6,475 nt of DNA from Boseongicola sp. SB0662_bin_57 (GTDB lineage Bacteria > Pseudomonadota > Alphaproteobacteria > Rhodobacterales > Rhodobacteraceae), in assembly GCA_009839535.1 (NCBI GenBank), contig VXPN01000114.1:1-6475 (forward strand). Direction: 5' to 3'. This document shows, in pieces, positions 1 to 4,135 of this stretch (its first letter is position 1; the number at the start of each line of letters is the position of its first letter). The notes under the pieces are model-generated. The model had not been told where the DNA came from. It saw only the letters and a program-made list of their open reading frames with translations, and ran no database searches. A program made the position numbers and the translations under genes.

Positions 1-112
1 GCCAGAAGCTCGCCTGCCGGTGCTCGGGATCGTCCTTCGCGTAGTAGCCGTCGCGCTCGTAGTAGGAGAGCGCCGCCGTCGCGGAGGCCAGTTCGACGAC
101 CGTCGCGACCAT
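1..112 (-). CDS. MobF-family (TrwC/TraI-type) conjugative relaxase, N-terminal fragment
   Basis: The gene starts at 112 and leaves the window at 1, so only 37 residues are visible. The fragment opens MVATVVELAS and has two tyrosine pairs, Y17-Y18 (context ALSYYERD) and Y23-Y24 (context GYYAKDDPEH). Twin tyrosine clusters close to the N-terminus followed by a YYAKDD-like stretch are the hallmark of MobF relaxases such as TrwC of R388, where these tyrosines cut oriT and become covalently linked to the DNA 5' end. From the family one expects a C-terminal helicase domain outside the window. The start is chosen because the conserved N-terminus begins exactly here, with GGGGAG 9 bases upstream; an in-frame ATG at 187 would add 25 unconserved residues. 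It lies 114 bases downstream of the coiled-coil gene in the same direction, as the last visible gene of the mobilization operon. The family call is firm; the substrate oriT is unknown. Confidence 0.88.
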   Translation of the reverse strand, partial: MVATVVELASATAALSYYERDGYYAKDDPEHRQASFW

Positions 113-147
113 GCGCTCAGGCTCCCCGCGCGAAGGCCGCCGTCGCG

Positions 148-180
148 GATGTCCGCAGGCGATGTCCGGCCGGATTCCGG
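148..180. repeat. Short repeats in the relaxase leader
   Basis: The 114-base gap between the coiled-coil gene and the relaxase holds a direct repeat GATGTCCG at 148-155 and 161-168 (13-base period). Next to it is an inverted repeat CCGGA-T-TCCGG at 170-180. These are visible in the sequence. A role as a protein-binding site, RNA structure in the relaxase leader, or secondary nick region is only a guess, because short repeats arise easily in such GC-rich DNA. Confidence 0.3.
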
Positions 181-226
181 GAGCCATGCCAGCGGGAACG
201 GCGGCGGCTGGAGACGGGGCGGCGGA

Positions 227-916
227 TCAGAAGCCTTGCCATGCAAGGAACCGGGAGAGCGGGTCCGCCCAGGCTTCCAGCGCCATGCCGGCGACAGCCC
301 CGAGGATGATCCAGCGGAACGGGATCCCCCGGCGGCTCCGAAGATCCCCGATCCCTCTTTCGATCCCGCCCAGGCGCGCGGACAGGGCGACGAAACCGTC
401 CTCCTGGGCCTCCCGGCCATGCGCGCAGCCCGCGTCGATGCCGTTCGCCGTCTGCCGGATGCCCTCCAGGTCCTGGCGGATCGGGGCACGCTTCCACGTC
501 AGCAGGTGAACGATCCACCTGAGCTGCTCCCGGACCGTCCTCTCCTCGTCCTCCGTCGCGGCCCCGCCCGGCTCGGCCGCGCCGCCGGTCCGTGCAGCGA
601 GCTTCCGGTCCGGCGCCGTCGCCGCCACGATGCGGTCGGCAAGTCCGGCGACAGTCTCCTCCATCTCCTCCCGCGTCATCGGCGCCGCCCGTCCGGACGC
701 CGCCTCGGCGACGCGCTCCAGGAACCTCGACCCCCAGGCCTCCAGCTCCTCCCTGGTCGCCGGATCGGGGCGTTCGGCCTGCGCCGTGACGGTCTCGCCC
801 AGTCTCGCGATCTCGTCCTTCATCTCCTCGATCGCCGCCGCGCCCGGGCCCGGTCGCGTGACCATCAGGTCCTTCCAGCCCGGACCGCGCCGGCCGCCGT
901 CCCGTTCCCCGCTCAT
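227..916 (-). CDS. Coiled-coil protein with one C-terminal membrane segment, mobilization accessory
   Basis: This encodes 229 aa. Residues 1-25 are Gly/Arg/Pro-rich. Charged, heptad-like helical stretches follow at about 26-48 (AIEEMKDEIARLGETV), 54-75, 80-100 and 122-195, the last including EQLRWIVHLLTWKRAPIRQD and ALSARLGGIERGIGDLRS. A hydrophobic stretch at about 199-216 (IPFRWIILGAVAGMALEA) looks like a single transmembrane helix close to the C-terminus, giving a tail-anchored layout with most of the protein in the cytoplasm. The start codon overlaps the stop of the upstream gene by 4 bases (ATGA), and a GAGAGGGGA Shine-Dalgarno lies just before it. I do not recognise a named family. Its place between RHH-like proteins and a MobF relaxase suggests that it tethers the relaxosome to the membrane or coupling protein, in the manner of membrane-bound MobB of R1162; this is inference. 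Confidence 0.75.
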   Translation of the reverse strand: MSGERDGGRRGPGWKDLMVTRPGPGAAAIEEMKDEIARLGETVTAQAERPDPATREELEAWGSRFLERVAEAASGRAAPMTREEMEETVAGLADRIVAATAPDRKLAARTGGAAEPGGAATEDEERTVREQLRWIVHLLTWKRAPIRQDLEGIRQTANGIDAGCAHGREAQEDGFVALSARLGGIERGIGDLRSRRGIPFRWIILGAVAGMALEAWADPLSRFLAWQGF

Positions 917-1380
917 GCGCCGTCCCCTCTCTCGCGTCCCCTTCCGCCGGCGTCCCGCCTGAGGGCACGGTTCCGCGTCAGCCGGGACATGTCCACGTCC
1001 GCCTGCCGCTCGCCCCGCACCGCCGCAAGCGCGGCGCGGAGATCCGCCGCGCGTCCGGCGTCCAGCATGCCGTCCGCCCACGCCGCGAACATGGCGGCCA
1101 CCCTGGCCTGCATGTCCTCCGCAAGCGGCTTCGCGCCCCTGCGGCCCGACATGAGAGCGCGGATCTCCCGCACGCCCTCGAGAAGCTCGTGCTGCTCCAC
1201 CGCGTTGAGCGCGAGGATCGGGGCGGACCCGTCCCTCTCGCGCCCGTCGCGCTCGACGAGGCCGACGAGGTAGCGGGCGACCGTCAGCCCGCGCCGGGCC
1301 GCGTGGTCGCGCACGGTCGCCCACTCCGCGTCCGTCGCCGAGATCGAGAGGTGCCTCGCGGGCTTCGTCCCGCCCGTCAT
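913..1380 (-). CDS. Third tandem RHH-like mobilization accessory protein (MobC-like)
   Basis: This encodes 155 aa, the longest of three tandem related genes. Residues 8-45 (ARHLSISATDAEWATVRDHA, then RRGLTVARYLVGLVERD) show a beta-strand followed by two helices, the layout of ribbon-helix-helix DNA-binding domains in CopG/MobC-type relaxosome proteins. Residues 54-79 (PILALNAVEQHELLEGVREI, then RALMSG) closely resemble residues 52-77 of the preceding gene, supporting origin by tandem duplication. A further helical part (about 85-124) and a basic, Arg/Gly-rich tail (about 135-152) are unique to this copy. The ATG overlaps the upstream stop by 4 bases and the TGA overlaps the next start by 4 bases, so translational coupling is likely on both sides. 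The probable role is binding oriT and/or repressing its own operon. The fold is inferred from the pattern, not from a database match. Confidence 0.75.
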   Translation of the reverse strand: MTGGTKPARHLSISATDAEWATVRDHAARRGLTVARYLVGLVERDGRERDGSAPILALNAVEQHELLEGVREIRALMSGRRGAKPLAEDMQARVAAMFAAWADGMLDAGRAADLRAALAAVRGERQADVDMSRLTRNRALRRDAGGRGRERGDGA

Positions 1381-1685
1381 GGCGCCCGGTCCCCGGCCAT
1401 GAGGGAGATCGCCGACAGCAGGCTCTGGCCGCTGCCGCCCGGAAGCTCGTCCTGGAGCGCCCGCACGAAGCCCCGGACCTCCAGCACGCCGTCGAGAACG
1501 GACAGCTGCGCATCGGCGTCCAGCGCAAGCGGATGGACGTCCGGATCGTCCGCAATCGCCAGATCGAGCACGTGGCGCGAGATCGACTTGCCCGCCGCCT
1601 TCGCCCGCGCCCGTATCATCTCCTGCTCCGCGGGCGGGCAGTGCAGGCTGCGCTGCCTCGGCCGCTCTCGCGCGTCGCCGCTCAC
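1377..1685 (-). CDS. Second tandem RHH-like mobilization accessory protein, GTG start
   Basis: This encodes 102 aa. The N-terminal part (RQRSLHCPPAEQEMIRARAK, then AAGKSISRHVLDLAIADD, residues 10-48) has the same strand-helix-helix layout as its two neighbours, with the turn GKSISRHVL matching GMEISRYVV upstream and GLTVARYLV downstream. Residues 52-77 (PLALDADAQLSVLDGVLEVR, then GFVRAL) pair with the equivalent stretch of the downstream gene. The GTG start at 1685 is chosen because GGAGGA lies 6 bases before it (1692-1697) and because it forms a GTGA overlap with the preceding stop. The open frame continues upstream to 2078, but only as the shadow of the neighbouring gene. The expected role is a DNA-binding relaxosome component or autoregulator. 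Family membership rests on internal comparison of the three genes. Confidence 0.72.
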   Translation of the reverse strand: MSGDARERPRQRSLHCPPAEQEMIRARAKAAGKSISRHVLDLAIADDPDVHPLALDADAQLSVLDGVLEVRGFVRALQDELPGGSGQSLLSAISLMAGDRAP

Positions 1686-2035
1686 GACGGATCCTCCGGA
1701 CCGGCGGACGCGGCCTTCCAGCGATTCGCCGCGCCGGGATCGGTCAGGCGGTCGAGCATGCCCTCGCGGTCCATCCAGGCGTCGACCGCGTCGCAGGCGT
1801 CGTCCCACGCCGCGCCGGCCCCGGCCTCGCGCAGGCGCCGCTCCTCCAGCTTCGAGAGCACGAGCGCCTCGCGCACCGCGCGGCGCAGGACCTCCCGGGG
1901 AAGGGCATCGGGCGCCAGGGCGCGCGAGACGACGTATCTCGAGATCTCCATGCCGCTCGCCCCGGCGGCCCGCGAGATCCGCTCCCATTCGGAGTCCGTG
2001 GCCATCAGGCCGCGCTGCCTGCGCGGGACGCTCAT
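1682..2035 (-). CDS. First tandem RHH-like mobilization accessory protein
   Basis: This encodes 117 aa. Residues 5-42 (RRQRGLMATDSEWERISRAA, then GASGMEISRYVVSRALAPD) match the N-termini of the next two genes: a short basic strand, a TDSEW helix start (TDAEW in the third gene) and an ISRYVV second helix, typical of MobC/CopG-like ribbon-helix-helix proteins that bind oriT as dimers. The rest is helical and charged (LPREVLRRAVREALVLSKLE, about 44-63), then an Asp/Trp-rich C-terminal part that is not shared. It heads the coupled set of larger genes. Its ATG overlaps by 4 bases the stop of a possible 21-aa ORF, and only a weak GGACGGG precedes it, which would fit coupling. Its stop overlaps the following GTG. 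DNA-binding specificity and exact family are unknown. Confidence 0.74.
   Translation of the reverse strand: MSVPRRQRGLMATDSEWERISRAAGASGMEISRYVVSRALAPDALPREVLRRAVREALVLSKLEERRLREAGAGAAWDDACDAVDAWMDREGMLDRLTDPGAANRWKAASAGPEDPS
1692..1697 (-). promoter_or_regulatory. Shine-Dalgarno fixing the GTG start of the second RHH-like gene
   Basis: GGAGGA on the minus strand ends 6 bases before the GTG at 1685. It lies inside the end of the preceding gene and decides between this GTG and several in-frame starts further upstream. Confidence 0.65.
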
Positions 2036-2097
2036 GGTGCCCGTCCGGGCCGATTCGGCGCCGCCGTGCGGGAAACAAGAACCCGTGCCGCCTTCAT
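2032..2097 (-). CDS. Possible 21-aa leader ORF coupled to the mobilization operon
   Basis: A 21-codon ORF (MKAARVLVSRTAAPNRPGRA plus a final P) starts at 2097, is preceded by AAGGGA about 6 bases upstream, and ends in an ATGA overlap with the first RHH-like gene. The three larger junctions downstream use the same 4-base overlap, and the first RHH-like gene lacks a strong ribosome site of its own. Translation of this short ORF could therefore deliver ribosomes to the operon. The peptide is basic, with no motif I recognise. A chance ORF is quite possible at this length; the coupling geometry is the only real argument. Confidence 0.33.
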   Translation of the reverse strand: MKAARVLVSRTAAPNRPGRAP

Positions 2098-2126
2098 GCG
2101 CTTTCCCTTGTTCCTGACATGCGCTT
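2095..2126. repeat. Direct repeat CATGCGCTT upstream of the mobilization operon
   Basis: CATGCGCTT occurs at 2095-2103 and again at 2118-2126, start to start 23 bases, close to two helical turns. Between and around the copies is an inverted pair AACAAG (2074-2079) / CTTGTT (2107-2112). Two same-face repeats just ahead of genes for RHH-type proteins fit an operator or an oriT accessory-binding site. One copy overlaps the start of the small leader ORF. The repeats are seen directly; the function is inferred. Confidence 0.4.
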
Positions 2127-2146
2127 CATGCTGCAAATCCGTTCCC

Positions 2147-2160
2147 GCTTTCAAGAAAGC
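2147..2160. repeat. Perfect palindrome GCTTTC-AA-GAAAGC
   Basis: This is a 6-bp perfect inverted repeat with a 2-base centre, in the gap between the mobilization operon and the truncated dioxygenase-like gene. It lies directly beside the candidate -10 box of the minus-strand promoter. It could be an operator for a dimeric repressor or part of an oriT. The short centre makes an RNA terminator unlikely, and no T-run follows. Confidence 0.4.
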
Positions 2161-2185
2161 ATATGTCAATGTTCCCCAATTGCAA
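2158..2185 (-). promoter_or_regulatory. Weak sigma-70-like promoter candidate for the mobilization operon
   Basis: On the minus strand, TTGCAA (2185-2180) is followed after 16 bases by TATGCT (2163-2158), about 60 bases before the small leader ORF. A TTGACA (2169-2164) lies within the spacer but has no good partner box downstream. This is the A/T-richest stretch ahead of the operon and the most sensible place for a promoter, but the match is only moderate. Confidence 0.28.
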
Positions 2186-2316
2186 CAAGTTCGTCGACAG
2201 CATCTTCCGGTCGGCTTGGCCAACTGTTGCTTTACAAGCGACGCAACGCACTGTATGCATGGCTTTCAACAGGAGAAGGCAACAGTGAAGCGGAGTGGCA
2301 GGGGCCACGCGGCTCT

Positions 2317-2928
2317 TTCTTGGAATGTCACACCTCCCTGTTCGAAGCGTCGAAAAGGCCGATCGTGGATGTCGTTGATCCCGGCGGCGTCGTGCGAAGC
2401 CAGGTCATCGAGAGCCCGGATGCCAGCCTGCGCATCACCTTGAACGGTGCGGATTCGGACCGCGCGCTGGCGGGACGTTTCGTCGCTGGGCGCCTGGGGT
2501 CCGCCGTGCAACATGTGGCCTTTGAGTCCAGCGACCTGTTCGAAACCGAAAGGCGCCTGCGCAAGCGCGGGTTCCAGGCGTTGCCGATCCCCGGAAACTA
2601 CTACGACGATCTTGAAGCACGTTTCGGGCTGGACGGGAGCATGTTGGCACAGCTTCGGGAGGGGAGCATCCTCTATGACGAAGATGAAGGCGGCCAGTTC
2701 TTGCAGTTGTACAGCCGGCCCTACGGCGACGGCTTCTTTTTTGAGATCGTTGAGCGCCGACAAGGCTATGGAGGATACGGTGCCGCCAACGCGCCTTTCA
2801 GGGCTGCGGCGATGAAGAGATTGGTGTCGCGGGAACTGAGGACAAGTGCGCTCTTCCACAAATTGCCGCAACTCTTCATTGCAGCCTGGCATCCAGTCTT
2901 GGTTGATTGGACAAGCTTTTTCGCCTAG
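2317..2928 (+). pseudogene. Truncated C-terminal fragment of a 4-hydroxyphenylpyruvate dioxygenase-like (QuiC-type) protein
   Basis: The reading frame ending at 2928 has a clear C-terminal VOC/HPPD-like module: VVDPGGVVRSQVIESPD, a VQHVAF metal-ligand motif (His codon 2512-2514), LPIPGNYYDDLEARFGLD, ILYDEDEGGQFLQLYSRPYG, FFFEIVERRQGYGGYGAANA (Glu codon 2743-2745) and PFRAAAMKR. This matches the second half of two-domain 3-dehydroshikimate dehydratases and related sugar-phosphate-isomerase/HPPD fusions of about 600 residues. The fragment keeps the second His and the Glu of the His-His-Glu metal triad. The first His (usually in a DHI-like motif) and everything before it is missing; upstream residues show no similarity in any forward frame. 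After AAMKRL a tail of roughly 35 residues looks unrelated. The frame is open back to an ATG at 2119, so a short protein could be made, but it could not bind metal normally. The 5' boundary given is approximate. Confidence 0.72.
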
Positions 2929-2937
2929 ATTGCGTGC

Positions 2938-3279
2938 ATGATCCCGGCTGAGATTTCATCCGCCTGTATGCCTGACAAGAGTCTTTCGACACTGGTAGAA
3001 CTGTGCCGCACAGATTTGCGCGCGGAGGAGGTCTGGCTGTTCGGCAGTCGCGCAAGAGGTGATTTTCACGACGACTCCGATTGGGATGTCATGGCGATCA
3101 TTGATGACAACGCCCCGGATGACATGACGGATCCAATGACGCTTTGGCAAGTCAAGAAGCGTGTGGACCTTTCGCTGGACTTGCTCGCAGTCAAGAAGTC
3201 GGACTTTCTGTCAGCGCAGAATGCCGTGACGACATTGAGCCATGAGGTGAAGCGGGAAGGCGTCCGCCTCGATGTCTAA
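2938..3279 (+). CDS. MNT-type minimal nucleotidyltransferase, antitoxin-like
   Basis: This encodes 113 aa. The polymerase-beta-type nucleotidyltransferase signature is clear: GSRARGD at residues 36-42 and SDWD at 47-50, giving Asp48 and Asp50 as two metal ligands, with D81 in the strand SLDLLAV as the likely third. Size and layout fit MntA-like minimal nucleotidyltransferases, which transfer AMP to, and so silence, a partner HEPN RNase. The partner gene follows with an 8-base overlap, and both use the plus strand. Here the nucleotidyltransferase comes first. The start is uncertain: ATG 2938 gives the full length but has no clear ribosome site, and ATG 2968 would remove ten residues without touching the domain. 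It begins 9 bases after the damaged dioxygenase-like fragment. An intact active site suggests a functional enzyme; the antitoxin role is inferred from the pairing. Confidence 0.85.
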   Translation: MIPAEISSACMPDKSLSTLVELCRTDLRAEEVWLFGSRARGDFHDDSDWDVMAIIDDNAPDDMTDPMTLWQVKKRVDLSLDLLAVKKSDFLSAQNAVTTLSHEVKREGVRLDV

Positions 3280-3751
3280 GGCGCGAGCCATCGGCTCGCA
3301 TGTCAAGCTGGCTTTCCTCGGCGTCAACAGTGCGAGAAAGCTCGGTCCTGAGGATCGTCAGACTGCCATGCTCCTGTTCTTCGCTGTTGAAAACCTGGTT
3401 ATGGCGACCCTTGCTTCCGAGGACATTTCGAGAAAGGAATGGAGAGCCACCGCGGGAAATCATCAGATTGACAGGATGACTGCCGTCCTGCCTTCGGACT
3501 GCGTCATCAAGAGCAATCTCGAGGAATTCTCGCCTCTCACGGTCTATTCGACTGGATTCCGGTATCCGACCGCTTCGGGCAAGGTCATGAAGGCTCCCGA
3601 TGAAGATGTGACGCGAAAGTGGATCGAGCAGGCAACTGAACTCGTCACCGTGTTCGTCAGGCATTTCCAGGTTGATGTCACGAACGACGATGCTGTTGCC
3701 GGTTCTACGTCGCCGTTCAGATCGAAGGATCGCGGCAAGATCGATCCGTAA
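3272..3751 (+). CDS. HEPN-domain protein, probable RNase toxin partner of the MNT protein
   Basis: This encodes 159 aa. The first half is helical (MLLFFAVENLVMATLASE, about 33-50) and is followed by R58-x5-H64 (KEWRATAGNHQID), which fits the R-x4-6-H catalytic motif of HEPN RNases. FRYPTASGK further on, then a long helix (VTRKWIEQATELVTVFVRHF), complete the usual HEPN order. It overlaps the nucleotidyltransferase gene by 8 bases, so the two are co-translated. In the studied HepT/MntA pairs the toxin motif is R-x4-H-x-Y, and the Tyr is the AMP acceptor. Here the loop is one residue longer and the position after H-Q is Ile, so that acceptor is absent. The protein may be modified elsewhere or belong to a different HEPN branch. 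About 45 C-terminal residues after RHF are polar and poorly conserved in appearance. RNase toxin is the best guess. Confidence 0.75.
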   Translation: MSKARAIGSHVKLAFLGVNSARKLGPEDRQTAMLLFFAVENLVMATLASEDISRKEWRATAGNHQIDRMTAVLPSDCVIKSNLEEFSPLTVYSTGFRYPTASGKVMKAPDEDVTRKWIEQATELVTVFVRHFQVDVTNDDAVAGSTSPFRSKDRGKIDP

Positions 3752-3862
3752 AGGGAAGCCGCTCTACATTGCGCAGTGGCATTGACACGCTTTCCTGGCT
3801 CCAGTCGAACTGGAACGCGTCACCGGGCTTGAACGCCTGGGGAGTGTTTGCGTCCGATGCGC

Positions 3863-3908
3863 CAGCGCCAAGGCGCTGCTTCCGGGCGGTCGCGCTGCGG
3901 CAGACCGC
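3863..3908. repeat. Paired inverted repeats downstream of the HEPN gene
   Basis: Two neighbouring stems are visible: a perfect 7-bp palindrome around a 2-base centre (3863-3878) and a 6-bp stem with an 11-base loop (3886-3908). They may be a terminator-like or recombination-related structure. No T-tract follows, so the role is open. Confidence 0.35.
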
Positions 3909-4124
3909 ACTGTAGATCGCGTTGCATCCTTGGTCCGTGATGTGCCTTCGACATGCCGCGCAGGCGGCTCCAGATCCAGATCGGAACTTTCAGGCAACCG
4001 ACTGATTCTGGGGATGTCCTGTGCGAAAGCGGGGTTTTGCAAGAGGTTCTCCAGAAGGATTTTCCTGTTTCGCTATGCCTGATGACAAAATAGAGATTGC
4101 GCTCAAGGACGCTTTCCAACGATC

Positions 4125-4132
4125 AGGGAGGA
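4125..4132 (+). promoter_or_regulatory. Shine-Dalgarno of the acyl-CoA dehydrogenase gene
   Basis: AGGGAGGA lies 3 bases before the ATG at 4136 (the GGAGG core gives a slightly longer effective spacing). It decides against an in-frame TTG at 4097, which would add 13 residues not resembling the family. Confidence 0.75.
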
Positions 4133-4135
4133 CCC

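Larger units (their letters stand above)
3752..4135. other. Intergenic region without a recognisable gene
   Basis: I read this stretch of 384 bases in all frames and recognise no conserved protein; the open frames are short and interrupted. It holds two inverted repeats: CAGCGCC-AA-GGCGCTG at 3863-3878 (perfect 7 bp) and GCGGTC/GACCGC at 3886-3891 and 3903-3908 with an 11-base loop. Neither is followed by a run of T, so they are weak terminator candidates for the HEPN gene. The last 80 bases are A/T-richer and should carry the promoter for the acyl-CoA dehydrogenase, but I could not assign convincing -35/-10 boxes. The whole may be decayed sequence at a module border. Confidence 0.5.

Noticed and set aside
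113..187. Upstream ATG at 187 as the relaxase start
   Set aside because: It adds 25 Arg/Pro-rich residues before the conserved MVATVVELAS start, which has its own ribosome site.
20..1273. Long open frame on the plus strand (417 codons)
   Set aside because: Its Arg/Pro/Ser-rich translation is the opposite-strand shadow of GC-rich minus-strand genes with real motifs and coupled starts.
227..1555. Reading 227-1555 (minus) as one 442-aa protein
   Set aside because: Only the part from 916 on has a sensible sequence; the upstream part overlaps two better genes in another frame and is Arg/Gly/Ala-rich noise.
1189..2928. Reading 1189-2928 (plus) as one 579-aa protein
   Set aside because: The first 300 codons are antisense to the RHH-like genes; only the last 200 or so resemble a known domain.
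3764..4119. Minus-strand open frames in the gap before the dehydrogenase gene
   Set aside because: Two overlapping frames with low-complexity Ser/Arg/Pro-rich content, no ribosome site and no recognisable motif.
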